Shown here in pieces: positions 1 to 11,204 of a stretch of 30,127 bases of DNA. Under the pieces are notes generated by a model. That model had not been told where the DNA came from, ran no database searches, and was given only the letters and a program-made list of their open reading frames with translations. A program made the position numbers and the translations under genes. This DNA is from Priapulus caudatus (Eukaryota; Priapulida; Priapulimorpha; Priapulimorphida; Priapulidae), in the NCBI RefSeq assembly GCF_000485595.1, contig NW_014578113.1, forward strand, positions 65,550-95,676, given 5' to 3'. The stretch's first letter is position 1. Each line of letters opens with the position of its first letter.

Positions 1-108
1 TGTCGTCGGCGTCGGCGTAACTCTACCATACTTCCCCGTGACCTACATCACACCAAGGGTACATAATAGAGATGTTCTCTATAGATGAATCTCTATTATG
101 TACTTTTG

Positions 109-114
<6 letters not shown>

Positions 115-155
<41 letters not shown>
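115..155. repeat. TA dinucleotide microsatellite
   Basis: An uninterrupted alternating A/T tract of about 40 bases. It explains the Tyr-Ile repeats in the frames that cross it. Confidence 0.95.
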
Positions 156-156
<1 letters not shown>

Positions 157-298
157 GTTTACCGACTTTTTATAAGACGTTTGTTTGGCAACAGCTTTAG
201 ATAATAGCAATCTCCGTGTATAGGTGGCGCCAGTCTCGAAAATCGCTTCACTCTCGGAAGAGCAATTAAATGGCAGGTGCGGCATGGTGTCCGCCCAA

Positions 299-301
<3 letters not shown>

Positions 302-375
<74 letters not shown>
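302..375. repeat. CT dinucleotide microsatellite
   Basis: A pure CT tract of about 74 bases inside a pyrimidine-rich stretch that continues to about 400. Its Ser-Leu frames are not genes. Confidence 0.95.
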
Positions 376-379
<4 letters not shown>

Positions 380-598
380 CTCTATCTCTCTTTGTCTTTG
401 TCTACCGTACTCTCGCCTGCATTATCTGTCTTGGGTTCTCGCTCTAGCTTACATCTATCATTTCTGTTCCTCCCCTAGCGCTGTGTTTCTTCTCCCTTCC
501 CCTCTCACTTGGCTACCCTTGTCTCCCGCGCTGCCACGGTTCCTTCCACGTTACATCACGTTATAAGATAATAATGCTCAGTGGGCTGTGACTTACAG

Positions 599-691
599 AA
601 CCGACGATCCGAACTTGCGAGGAGACAGAGTATGGTTGCTGTGAGGATGGACGCACGGCCGCCCCCGCTGCAGGCGGCAAGGGTTGTCCCG
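599..691 (+). CDS. AGRN: Agrin exon: Cys-rich YGCC linker before the laminin-EGF modules
   Basis: This 93-base exon has an acceptor TTACAG and a donor G|GTAAGT. Read as phase 1 at both ends it gives CEETEYGCCEDGRTAA, then GGKGCP. Vertebrate agrin has a matching Cys-rich segment (YGCC followed by a Thr-Ala-Ala motif and GCP) between its eighth Kazal domain and the first laminin-EGF module. The final G joins the CC of the exon at 3012 to make an Ala codon, so the peptide runs on as CPAYCNC, parallel to the vertebrate order. Agrin is a basement-membrane proteoglycan that organises synapses and binds laminin and dystroglycan. The exon is short and identified by motif, but its position immediately before laminin-EGF 1 and the phase match make the call firm. 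Confidence 0.85.
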
Positions 692-1106
692 GTAAGTCTA
701 GGAGAAGTGTCCTTGCGAGAGACAGGAACAAGGGTGGTGAGAGTGTGAGAAAGAGGGAGAGCACGCAAGAGAGCGAGCTCGCGCGTGAGAGAGATCAAGA
801 ATAAAATAACGCGAAAACGAGAGAAGGTGAGTGAATGAGAGAGAAAGAGCAAGTGAATAACTCAAGAGTGAGCGAGATCAATAGAGAATGAGAGAGAGCA
901 GCGAGAGAAAGCGGGAGCGAGGTAGTGAGAGAGAAACACACAGAGATAGACAGAGCGAGAGAGAGAGAGAGAGAGAGAAAAAAAGAAAGAAAGCAAGAAA
1001 GAGAGAGAATAGTCACAGTTGATGTAGTTTGCTGAGTCCAGCACAAGGATGGGATGAGTAAGGGTGATTTACCCTGCTTAGTCAGCTAGAGGATTCGATG
1101 GTGAGT

Positions 1107-1138
1107 TATCTAGGTATCTAGGTATCTAGGTATCTAGG
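1107..1138. repeat. Short 8-bp tandem repeat (TATCTAGG)n
   Basis: Four near-perfect TATCTAGG units in tandem, with related TATCTAGG words on both sides (to about 1157). Confidence 0.85.
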
Positions 1139-1567
1139 TTCTAGTGAGTTATCTAGGAAATTTGATGTTGTGAGTGCGATGGGGAAGTCAGATATCCTGG
1201 CAAGTCAGCGAGTATGGCGTGGGCGACGTTACGAATCAGGATGAGAGAGTGGGAAATTAATGCTTCGTGTATTCTTTCAAGTTTATGATTCATCAGCGTA
1301 TATACTTGGCAAATATATACTTATACTTAAATTTATACTTATGCTTATGCTTATAGAGTTGTATCGATGATTAATTATAATTGTATCGTGATTGGGGGGT
1401 TGGGTTCGATTGTGATTTTTCTGTTATTGAATTGTAGTGGAGGATAATGAATAATAATTGAGGATAATGAATAAGGAATAATGAAATGCCCTGGAGATAA
1501 ATGAGGTTAAATGGTGTGGGACTTAAGACAGCGTGTAAAGCGCCAAAATGGTAAAATACGTAATTTT

Positions 1568-1732
1568 CACACACACGCACGCACGCACGCACACGCACGC
1601 AAGCACATACGCCCACATACACAGACACGCACGCACACGCACACACACAAACACACGCCCACATACACAGACACGCACACACACACACACACACACGCAT
1701 ACACGCATACACGCACGCACGCACGCACACAT
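1568..1732. repeat. CA/CACG microsatellite
   Basis: An imperfect CA repeat interspersed with CACG and CATA words. The His-Thr frames on + and the Cys-Val-Arg frames on - are translations of this tract. Confidence 0.9.
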
Positions 1733-2826
1733 ACGTACGATGTTATTGTTGTGTTAACAACGCGTGTGATGTGTTGTGGTTGTGACATCACATCTGCCAC
1801 ATGTTCGCTTCACCTCACGGCTATTTGACAGCGTTCGAAATCACAAGCCTTACGTGGAAGATTTACACGTCAGCTGCAGTTGAAAGCAACGCGAACGCAA
1901 TATATAAGAGCGAGTTGTTATTGATATCCCGCTCTCTCGCCTGGACTTCTCGGGGAGATTGCAACAATATAAAACAGTGTGGCAGTGTGTAGAAACATCG
2001 CCTGTCTTGAGTGACTCTAGCAGTTACGGTTCCGTGCGTAGTGCTAAGCTGCTTTGCTTTGACTTGCAGTTATGTAAATTATGGACAGACCAATCACATA
2101 GGCTACTCGTATCTAATCCGCCGAGTTCACATTCGTTGAACGCTAGATGTGCAGTTGTCGTTATATTTGTAAGATATTACGACAAATTGCGATTAAATTT
2201 ATTGGGGATGTCGATGTAAGAAACATTACTGCTAGTTATGTCGCCATATCATCATATCATTATAAGTCTAAAATATGATAGGTTTTAAAGTGAAGCGTGT
2301 CACTCCGATTAACACATCCAAGCGTTCGTTGCTACAATTATATTTATTACATATATTGTGTTTTTATTAGCATCTTTACATAATAACACACCTTCTTATA
2401 CGCCTTAACGTATAGTCGCACGCACGCGTAGTAGTTATAATTGCAGAAAAAGTGAACATTTCGTGTTGCTATATCGGTTCTATTCTGCGGCACGCACGCG
2501 TTGTCGTGTCGTTGTGCAACATGCGCATCGTTTTCAGTATACAGTATACTCACCGTATAAATTATGCTATCGTTAGCGTGTAAATAATATATCCCCATCT
2601 TGATATCATCGTAGGTGTATGCAGTGGGGAATAGCGCAATCATGAATGTCAGCGCGCTTGAATGTCGTATTTAATACGCGCGCGCACACTTAAAATCTCC
2701 GCACATCCTGAAATTTGCGTGACGTCAAATGGATTTTCTTTTTTAATCCAGGAATAACTGCAATATACTTATTAACAGTTGCGCGCCTATAATACACGAG
2801 TAATTTCCGTAGACTAACGTTAGCAT

Positions 2827-2829
2827 CTC

Positions 2830-2904
<75 letters not shown>
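2827..2904. repeat. CT dinucleotide microsatellite
   Basis: A nearly pure CT tract of about 78 bases, about 105 bases upstream of the acceptor of the laminin-EGF 1 exon. Confidence 0.95.
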
Positions 2905-2909
<5 letters not shown>

Positions 2910-3011
2910 CTTATACGCCACACTATGTATGCATTCACACGGGAAAAGTCAACTCGCGTCTTTCTTTGCGCATCCGTCACTGACGTGTATTGCTTCGTGT
3001 ATCGTCGGCAG

Positions 3012-3173
3012 CCTACTGTAACTGTAACAAGCTGGGAGCCTACCAGACGACGTGCGACCCGCTGACGCGACAGTGCTCCTGTAAGCCTGGCGTTGGCGGA
3101 CAGATGTGCGACCGCTGCGAACCCGGGTTCTGGGGTCTGCCGAGGATCCGACAGGGAAACACCGGCTGCATAC
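3012..3173 (+). CDS. AGRN: Agrin exon: laminin-EGF-like module 1
   Basis: This 162-base exon (54 codons, phase 1 to 1) is bounded by CGGCAG and C|GTGAGT. Its translation carries the eight-cysteine laminin-EGF spacing: [15 protein letters not shown], then [21 protein letters not shown], closing with NTGCI. The CSCKPGVGG and CDRCEPGFW words are nearly identical to the first laminin-EGF module of vertebrate agrin. This rod-like module sits in the middle of the secreted proteoglycan, between the N-terminal Kazal array and the C-terminal EGF/LamG half. The final C joins CG of the laminin-EGF 2 exon to give Pro, as in vertebrates (GC-x-PC). The exon is intact with no frame breaks. Confidence 0.95.
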
Positions 3174-3267
3174 GTGAGTGCGGCGTCCCATAGAGATCAT
3201 ACTTGTTAGATTTATAATGTGTCTATGTATTTCTATGGCGGCGTCCAAGCGCGTCCTATCTCCTCCA

Positions 3268-3505
3268 CCTATGGGTGGCCATCGTACTCAGAAATAATTA
3301 TTTTTAACGCGGTTAATTATATCCCTTTCACCCAATCAGAGGCCTTGTTACATATAATATAACTGTGGATAAATTATTTTAACCGCGGTTAAATTATGTA
3401 GAACAAGGCCTCTGATTGGGTAAAAGGGCCATGATTTAACCGCGGTTGAATTATTTCTACCGCGGTAGAAATGATGAAATTCTGAGTACGATAGCCAGCC
3501 ATAGG
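3268..3505. mobile_element. Foldback/MITE-like element with long terminal inverted repeats
   Basis: The left end (about 3268-3352) and the reverse complement of the right end (about 3403-3505) match over most of their length. Both begin CCTATGG-TGGC-ATCGTACTCAGAA and both contain ACCCAATCAGAGGCCTTGTT. The interior and arms are rich in palindromic AACCGCGGTT words. The element has no coding capacity and lies in the intron after laminin-EGF 1. I did not identify a clear target-site duplication. Confidence 0.8.
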
Positions 3506-4076
3506 CGTCTAGTTGTTGTAAACACTCTACGACCGAGAAGCGCGTGTCTTGCAGTGTTGCGAATTGTCGCAGGGAGAAATCTAAGCCCCGTGATGACGGC
3601 GACGATGCAATAAACGCCGGCGACATAGATCTGTAACGACAGTTAAAAGCTTAAAACAACGCCAGCGAGCGCCACTCAAGACTGTAATATTACGCTGACG
3701 GGCGAAGGGAGCATTGAAATTCTATTAGCCCCCGATATTATTTCGTTTTACAGCGCACACGTAGTATATGAAGAGTCCTGTATTACTAATGGCCGGCTTG
3801 TGAGCGTTCTAGAATCGACGAAACGTATCCGCGTTTAAATCGGCACGACGCGAAGGTCGATATGTGTTGTGTTTTTGTAACGTAGAGTCCGCCCCTTCTG
3901 CGCGCATGCACTATGTGTTAAGTCCGTGTGTAAAATGTACGTGGGGGAGAGGAGATCGGTGGTTGTAAAGTGCGCGATGCAATTCGGTCCAAGTCCAATT
4001 TATTGAAACGGTCTCCGGCGGGTCGTTGCGTGCTTTCGAGATGTCGTCTCCGCATCTCCTATTTTTCCCATCTCCC

Positions 4077-4077
<1 letters not shown>
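3506..4077. other. Agrin intron, apparently unique sequence
   Basis: No exon, repeat family or RNA gene is recognisable between the foldback element and the CT-rich block that starts near 4078. The open frames here look like chance. Confidence 0.5.

Positions 4078-4138
<61 letters not shown>
4078..4138. repeat. CT dinucleotide microsatellite
   Basis: An uninterrupted CT tract of about 60 bases that opens a pyrimidine-rich block extending to about 4600. It probably lies near where the accurate contig ended. Confidence 0.95.
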
Positions 4139-4141
<3 letters not shown>

Positions 4142-4193
4142 CACTCTCTCTCTCTCTTCTTCTCTCTCGCCTCTTCTCTATCACTCCCACCCC

Positions 4194-4330
4194 CCATCTC
4201 CTCTTCTCTCTTACTGTCACTCTCTCTCCATCTCTCCTCTTCTCTCTTACTGTCACTCTCTCTCCATCTCTCCTCTTCTCTCTTACTGTCACTCTCTCTC
4301 TCCATCTCTCCTCCTCTCTTATTGTCACTT
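4194..4330. repeat. 36-bp pyrimidine-rich tandem repeat
   Basis: Units of the type CTCTTCTCTCTTACTGTCAC followed by a CT run recur about every 36 bases: TTACTGTCAC starts at 4211, 4247 and 4283, and a decayed ATTGTCAC copy follows near 4321. Confidence 0.85.
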
Positions 4331-4630
4331 TCTTCTCTCCTTCCCCTTCTTCTCTCGTAGATGCTTCACTCTCTCTCTCCATTCCTCTTCTTCTCTCTTA
4401 CGTCACTCTCCTCCATCTCTCCTCTTCTTCTCTTTACTCGTCACTTTCTCTTCCTCTCTCTCCTCTCTTTGATCAGCACTTACGTCGCTCTCTCTCTCGC
4501 ACATTTTCTCGCCATCCACTCAGCACCCTCCCCCCCCCTACATCTCGCTCCTCTCTCTCTCTCTCTCTCAACACTGAACCGCCCCTCTCACCGCACTGGC
4601 TCAGGCCTCTTATTCTGTGCCAAGTTTCAG

Positions 4631-4800
4631 CGTGGCGATGCTCGCAGAGTCGGTCTCGGTGGCGCTGACGCACTGCCGGATCAGATGACAGGTCGGCATG
4701 GTGCTGCGTCTCGGCCCGTATCGGCGTCTCCGGTAACTAAATGGGCAACTCGTGCACCAACGACGAGAGATCGCTCGCGGCCCGAATGGCTGTTGCCGCA
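4631..4800 (+). pseudogene. AGRN: Indel-ridden copy of agrin laminin-EGF module 2 exon
   Basis: This interval aligns base for base, apart from many scattered one- and two-base insertions and losses, with the clean exon at 28412-28558. The CAGATGACAGGTCG and AACTCGTGCACCAACGACG words are kept, but no single frame reads through. The flanks match too: the AAGTTTCAG acceptor and GTAAGTT donor have counterparts at 28405 and 28559. This is the position where the module belongs, between laminin-EGF 1 and the Kazal exon. The errors hit intron and exon equally, so I read it as uncorrected long-read sequence filling an assembly gap rather than a decayed gene copy. Confidence 0.85.
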
Positions 4801-5009
4801 GTAAGTTGACAGGCGGCGCTGCATGCGTCACTTGTCACCTGTCTTGTGGATGCTCTGTCACACTGTTAAATCATGTTGTGGATGGGGACGACGATGTCTC
4901 ATTGTTATTGTAAGCTTGTGGATGGGGGGCCATGTCTCATTGTCACTGTACTCTACCACACTCACGGCGCGAGACTCTTATAACGCTCGTCTCCTCTCCG
5001 GCGTGCGCG

Positions 5010-6931
5010 CCGGTACAACGCCCCAAGATGCGCGGCGCATAGCGCGACGTACTGACCTGCTACTTCTTCGCCGTCCCTCTCCCGCCTCTCTCCTCCACTC
5101 TCCCCTGCTACCTCCCCCTCTCCTCCTCTCGCCTTCTCCCTCTCCCCCTGCTCTCTGCTAGGTATTAAACGAATCTCCCCTCTCCGCCTCTCCGCCCCCT
5201 CCCCTTCTCCCTCCTCGTCCTCCCCTTCTCCCCCTCTCCTCTGCTAGGTATTCAACTACTCTCCCTCTCCCCTTCTCCCTCCCTCTCCCCTCTCTTCGCA
5301 GTGTAACTAAATCTCCCCTCTCCCTCATACAGCTGACAACGCACAGAGCCGGCGCGTAGCTGGCGACGACCATGACGGACTGCTACTGTCCTCTCCTCCC
5401 CCTTCTCCCCGCTCTCTCTGCTAGGTATAAACTAATCTCCCCTCTCGTCCGCTTCTCCTCCCCTCTCCCCGCCTCTCTCTGCTAGAGGCTATTAATAATC
5501 TTCCCCTCTCTCTAAGCTGACAACGCACAGATGCGCGCGCGTAGCTGTCGACGACCGTGACCCTGCTACTTCCTCTTGCCTCCCCTCTCCCCTCTCCTCC
5601 CGTCTCCTCTCCCCTTCTCCCGCCTCTCCCCTCGTCCACGCCTCTCTGCTAGGTAGAGTTAACTAATCTCCCCCTCTCCCTCGGACAGCGACCAACGCAC
5701 CAGATGCCGCGCGTAGCTGCGACGGACGATGACCTCGCTATTTCCTCTCCCTCCCCTCTCCCCCTCCCCTACCCCCCACTCCCCCCCCTCCCCTCTCCCT
5801 CCCCATTCTCCCCTCTCCGTCCCCTCTCCCCCTGCTCCCTCCATTTCCCTTTCCGTCCCCCTCTCTCCCCTCTTTCTGCTAGGTATTTAATAATTAACTA
5901 ATCTTCCCTTTCCCTCTAAGCCGACAACTGCGCAATGCCGGCGCGTAGGCTGCGACGACGCTGAACCTGTTACTCTCCTCTCCCTCCCCTCTCCCCTCTC
6001 CCTCTCTCCTCGCTCCCCCCTCTCCCGGCCTCTTTCCCCGCCGCCCTCCCTCTCTCTTGCCTAGGTATTAACTAATCTCCCCCTCTCCCTCTACAGCGAC
6101 AACGCAACAGATGCCTGGCGCGTAGCTGCGCTGACGTGACTGCTACTTCTCTACCTATCCCCCTCTCACCCTCCCCCTCCCGCTTCTACCCTTTCCCCCC
6201 TCACTCCTCTCCCCTTCCCTGCCTCCTCCTGCTCCCCCTCTCCCCTCTCCCCTCTACCTTCTCCCCGTCCCCTTCTCTCTCTCTCCCCTCTACCGTCCGC
6301 TCTCCACCTCTCCACCTCTCCCCTCTCCCCCCTCCCCCTCTCCCGCCTCCCCCGTCTCTCCGCTAAGGTATTGAACTAATCTTCCCATCTTCCTCTTACA
6401 GCTGAACAACGCACAGATGCCGGCGGCATAGCTGTGACGGACCTGACCTGGCTACTTCCTCTACCTCCCCCTCTCCCCCTGGCTTCCCCCTCTCGCCCTC
6501 TCCCCTCTCTACCCTCCCTCCTCCACCTCTCCCCTTTCCCCCTCTCCACCTCTCCCCTCTCCCTCCCTCTCCCCTCGTTCCTCCCCCCTCTCTCTGCTAG
6601 GTATTAACAACTTCTCCCCTCGCCGCCTCTCATGCCCCTTCCCCCTCTCTCTCCTTTCTTCTCCCCCTCTCCCCTCTCTCTGCGAGGTAGAACTTAATCT
6701 TTCCGCCCTCTCCTTCTACACGCTGACCAACGACAGATGGCCGGCGGGTAGCTGCGGACGAACCTGACCTGTCCTACTTCCTCTTGCCTCCCCTCGACTC
6801 CCCTCTGCTCCTCCCCCCCTCTCCCCCTCTCCCCTTTCCCCCTCTCGCCCTCTCCCCTCTCCCCTACTCCCCCCTCTCCTCCTCTTCTCCTGCTAGGTAT
6901 CTAACTAATCTGCCCTTCTCCCATCTACCAG
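5010..6931 (+). repeat. Tandem array of Kazal-exon 5' ends with their splice acceptors, copy A (noisy)
   Basis: Eight truncated copies of the start of the Kazal exon occur at about 5015, 5335, 5516, 5690, 5921, 6098, 6400 and 6722, and the ninth copy at 6932 continues into the full exon. A unit typically has a pyrimidine tract, a CTACAG-like acceptor, CTGACAACGCACAGATGCCG and the following bases up to TGCTACTTC, then a C/T-only stretch of 60-200 bases ending in CTGCTAGGTATTAACTAATC. The units carry abundant single-base indels. Some spacers hold only the GCTAGGTATTAACTAATC part (for example near 5157 and 5243). A second noisy reading of the same array lies at 14110-16258. Confidence 0.85.
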
Positions 6932-7199
6932 CTTGACAACGCACAGATGCCGGCGCGCGTTAGTGCGGACGAACCATGCCCTTGCTACTTCGGCGTGCGT
7001 GTGGCAAAGAGCGCCGACGCCTCGCGCCGACGTGCGTCTGTCCGATCGGACCTGTCGCACCGCGCGAGAGTACGTTCGATGGTTGTCTGCGGCTCCGACA
7101 GGACAGACGGTACGGGCTCGCGAGTGTCATGCTGCGGTGTTCGCCTGCCGCTTACCAGAAGGACATCGGTGACGCGCGTCGCTCGGGCCTCCTGCTTCG
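6932..7199 (+). pseudogene. AGRN: Indel-ridden copy of the agrin follistatin/Kazal exon (copy A)
   Basis: The acceptor is ACCAG at 6927-6931 and the end is TTCG|GTTAGT at about 7199. Short in-frame islands survive: NAQMPAR and SADEPCPCYF-like words at the start, and MVVCGSD (Kazal core) in another frame. It matches 16259-16506 with indels throughout, and both are readings of one exon. In vertebrate agrin the last Kazal domain follows laminin-EGF 2 directly and contains V-C-G-S-D-G, which fits. The breaks are most likely sequencing error. Confidence 0.8.
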
Positions 7200-7210
7200 G
7201 TTAGTGAGGG

Positions 7211-7278
7211 AGGGCCCCGGGGGGTCACTATACTATGGGTAATCCGCGGCATCTTATAGTGACCCCCCGGGGGAGGGG
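7211..7278. promoter_or_regulatory. Hairpin just inside the intron after the Kazal exon (copy A)
   Basis: GGGGGGTCACTATA and TATAGTGACCCCCC form inverted arms extended by further C/G bases (CCCC outside the left arm, GGGGG outside the right). A loop of about 22 bases (CTATGGGTAATCCGCGGCATCT) separates them. The structure starts about 12 bases after the GTTAGT donor. The same structure is at 16520-16580. Confidence 0.8.
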
Positions 7279-10200
7279 ATCAGGTGTGCGAGATGTTGGT
7301 GAAGATGTGTGTGGTGTGTGATGTGTGTGAGACGTGTGACGTATTGATGTGAGATGAGTGTGTGTGAGATGTTCGTGTCAATTATGGTGTGCGAGAATGT
7401 TGTGAGAGAACGTGAGAGATGTGAGAGATGTGAGAGATGTATGAGAGATGTATGATAAGATGTGAGAGATGTATGAGATTCATGTGGAGAGATGTGAGAG
7501 ATGTATGAGAGATGTATCAGAGATGTGGTGAGATATGGAGAGATGTTGAGGATATGAGAGATGTGAGAGATTGTGAGAGCATTGTATGAGAGGTGTGAGA
7601 GATGTGTGTGAGATGTATGAAGATGTATGAGAGATGTGATGAAAGGATGTGAGTAGATGTATGAGACATGTGTGAGAGATTGAAAAGCGATGTATGGCGA
7701 TGTGTGAGATAATGAGAGATGTGTGAAGAGGTGAGAGATGTGAGAGGATGTATGAGACAGGTGGAGGAGATGTGTGTGAGATGTAGGCAGAGATGTATGA
7801 GAGATGTATGAAGATGTGAGAGATGGTATGATGAGATGTATGAGAGATGTGAGAGATGTATGAGAGATGTATGAAGATGTGTGAAGATGTGTGAGAGAGT
7901 GTATGAGAGATGTTCAGAGATGTGAGAGATTTGAGAGATTGTGAGATGTATGAGAGAGTAGAGAGCATGTGGAGAGTATGTGTGAGATGTATGAGAGATG
8001 TAGAGAGATGTAAAGATGTGAAGAGATGTAGAGAGATGTATGAAGAGATGTGAGAGATGTGTGAGAGATGTAGAGAGATTGAGAGATGTGTGAGATGTAT
8101 TGAGAGATGTAGTGAGAAGAGTGTATGAGAGATGGGAGAGATGTAGATGCAGAGATAGTATGATGAGATGTGCGAGATGTGTGATAGATGTTGTGAAAGA
8201 GATGTATGAGAGATGAGAGATGTGAGAGATGTGTGAATTGATGTAGAGAGATTGGCGTGAGAGAGCATGTGAGAGAATGGTGAGATGTATGAGGATCGTT
8301 ATGAGATGTGTGAGAGATGTGTGAGAGATGTATGAGAGATGTATGGAAGAGATGTGAAGAGAGTGTGAGAGATTGTGAGATGTATGGGAGAGATGTATGA
8401 GACATGTGAGGTGTGTGAGATGTATGCAGAGAATGGTATGAGAGAATGTATGAAGATGGTGAGAGATGTATGAGAGATGTATGAGATGTATGAGGAGATG
8501 TGTGCGATGATAAGATGTATGAGAGATGTAGCACACATTCTTCATGACCAAAGAAGATTGCTCATCGACATCTCATGTGAGAGATGTATGAGTGAGGACT
8601 AGTATAGAGATTCTCGTCGCATAAAAGATCTCGTACGAGATGAGTCTTACGGCAATGTATCGAACGATGATTACTGTCTAAGCAGACAGTGCGAGCATGA
8701 ATGGCTGCACTCTGAGTAGATGTACTGAGAGCAAAGTGTGAGACTCATTGCTTGAGAAAGATGTGTGAGAGAATCAGGTACAGAATTGCATATGAGATGA
8801 TTGAGAGGATGTGTGAGAGAAGGTGAATGAGAGATGTGTGTATGTATGCGAGATGTATTGAGAGATGAATAAGAGATGTGAGAGATGTTGAGAGATGTGT
8901 GACGACGAACATGCTCATCTGAAAGAGACGTAAATGATGCAGATGTCACTGAAAGACTGTGTGAGATGTTAATAAAAGATTCGTCTCATCGATCAATCGC
9001 AATGTGCTGAGAAGTATGAGAGATAGTATGAGATAGCTGTATGAAGATGTGAGAGATGTATGACAGATGTGACGCAGATGTGAAGATTGTGAGAGAGTGT
9101 AGAGATGTATTGAAGATGTGAGAGATGTATGGAGAGATGTTGAGAGATGGTAAATGAGAGATGTAGAGAGATTGAGAGATGTGAGTCAGATGTGAGAGAT
9201 TGAGTAGATGTATGAGAGTATGTATGAGAGCATTATGAGAGATGTATTGAGAGATGTGTGACAGATGTATGAGAGATTGGTAGAGAGAGAGATTGTTGAG
9301 AGATGTGAGAGATTGATGAGGAAGATGTATGAGAGATTGCAGAAGATGTGAGAGTGAGAGATGTGTGAGAGATGTCAGACGATGATAGGAGATGCTATGA
9401 GAGATTGAGAGATGCTATGAGAGATTGTATGAGAGATTAGGCTTATGAGAATGCGTGGATGAGAGATGTAAGTGAGAGATGTGATCAGTAACGAGATGTC
9501 GGTAGGGACATGAGAGACGTCAGTGATGTAGCATGTGAGAGGATGTGACAGAGTACCTATGAGAGATGCTTCATTCCGAGAGATGTGAAGAGATGTATGA
9601 TGAGAGTGTTAATTCGACATCGACATCAGAGACAATGTCTCGTTGCAGAGATGTAATTACAGAGAGATTCTGTGCGAGATGTGACGAGATTTATGCACAA
9701 ATGCTAGAGAGATTGCTTGAGCAAGAGATGCTACACTTAGTAGGAGGATTTGTTTACTGAGTAGCATCATGTGAGAGATATTGAAGATCGATATTGAGAC
9801 TGATGTCCAACTAGAAGATGTACATTCTATAGATTGCAGTTATAGACGAGTTTAGCAGATTGTAAATGTAGAACAATGTATCTGATGGATTCTAGTTGTA
9901 AGCCGATCATCGTAACGCAGACGTAATGTCGAGAGAATGTATGGAGATTATGAGAGATGATGAGAGATGTGATAGATGTGAGAGATGTAGAGAGATGTAG
10001 ATCTCGTAGCACAGGAACTCGTATACTCTAGTACATAGAGCTCTGGATCAGGTCATCATCTCACTGAGAGCATGGTGAGAGATGCTGGGAGATCATTCTT
10101 CCATAATCCTTCACACATCTCTCATATGAGCTGCCTTACATCTCATTCATTGCTGAAGATGATGCTATGAGACCGCAAAATTACTGCTTGCAGCATGAGT

Positions 10201-11130
10201 ACATTAGTATGACTCTTGTTGTCGAAGATCATTGTAGTCGCTACCAGATCGAATGCCCGCAATGCATGGATTGTGACGATGACATGTATACTGAGAGATG
10301 TTCTGTTATGAAGACGATGTGTGAGTCACTGTATAGCATATACGTATGTTCGATGACAGATTCTGGCTTACGAGACGATTGTGAGAGACTGATCTGTCGA
10401 ATCAGGTGCTACTCGTACGAGATTGTGTGAACGAGATCAGTGAGAGATTGCCTATGCCACGAGATGTATGTATATTCTGTTATCGACAAAGATGTCAAAA
10501 GATTATCTCGGCAACAGACAGTGTATATACGACCAAAGACAGATATCGTATTGAGACAATTATCAGAGATGTGTGTGAGATGTATGAGAGATTTATGAGA
10601 GTGTATGAAGACGATCTCAAAGAGATGTATGGAGAGCCTCTTGTGAAGAAGGATGTGATGAGAGATGTATGAGAGATGTGAGTAGATTGGTGCAGACATC
10701 TGTTACGAGAGGTCAGTAGCATGTATGAGAGATTGTGTGACGGATGTATGACACAGCTAATCTGTGTAGATACTGAGAGATCACATGGAGATCTATAGAA
10801 GACAGTGTTGCAGAGACGTGCTGACGAAAGCTAGGAGATTGTATCGAGAGATGAATATGTAACTGAAGAGATCTGAAGACGAATTGTGGAGATGTATGAG
10901 ACGATATTGTGAGAGACTACGAGAAGACTGATATTGAGACATTAAGAGAGCTTGCTAGCGAGATAGTCCTGTTGAGATGGCTATTGCACAGACGTCATGA
11001 GAGATGTATCGGATGGAGATGTACGAGAGATGTGAGAGCTGTGTGAGATGCTGTGAGACGATGGTAGTGCAGAGGAGGGGGTGTGTGCAAGACGATATGA
11101 TGGTGAGATGTACCAGGATGTGATAATGTA
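7279..11130. repeat. GAGAGATGTATGAGAGATGTGT-type tandem array, copy A (noisy)
   Basis: About 3.8 kb are built from GAGAGATGTATGA and GAGAGATGTGTGA words 10-13 bases apart. The array is fairly regular to about 8550, then interrupted by degenerate stretches (8540-9000, 9480-10500) where the word still recurs. The long minus-strand frames rich in Ser-His-Thr-Ile-Leu (for example 7517-8551) are translations of this array. It sits in the intron between the Kazal and Thr-rich exons, and a cleaner, shorter version is at 16600-17815. Confidence 0.9.
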
Positions 11131-11204
11131 GATTGTGTCGAAGTCAGTTTCACCATTGTTGATAACATCAGATAATCATATACGTGCAAACGTTTCTCGT
11201 GCAG

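Larger units (their letters stand above)
1..598. other. Intron or upstream gene sequence, no exon seen
   Basis: No agrin exon or other coding similarity is visible in this stretch. It holds a TA dinucleotide tract at about 115-155 and a CT tract at about 302-375. The open frames here are translations of those tracts (runs of Tyr-Ile or Ser-Leu). The last bases, ending in TTACAG at 593-598, form the 3' splice site of the first recognised exon, so the stretch is most likely intron following a Kazal exon that lies outside the window. Confidence 0.6.
692..3011 (+). other. Agrin intron between the YGCC and laminin-EGF 1 exons
   Basis: No exon is recognisable here. The 5' third is GA-rich (about 720-1010, densest at 955-980). 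An 8-base TATCTAGG repeat occurs four times at about 1107-1138, a CA/CACG microsatellite lies at about 1568-1732, and a long CT tract at about 2827-2904. The region 1740-2820 is AT-rich unique sequence in which I see nothing functional. The open frames at 1801-2219 and 2347-2643 have no recognisable protein features. Confidence 0.7.

Noticed and set aside
1801-2643. Open frames of 63-98 codons in the first large intron
   Set aside because: No conserved motif, codon bias or splice context; length is as expected by chance.
3970-4804. Ser-Leu-rich and Arg-Glu-rich frames on both strands
   Set aside because: They translate CT microsatellite and pyrimidine repeats; C/T-only DNA has no stop codons.
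7480-8551. Long minus-strand open frames (up to 344 codons) rich in Ser-His-Thr-Ile-Leu
   Set aside because: They are translations of the GAGAGATGT tandem array; three overlapping frames give the same composition, with no domain and no codon structure.
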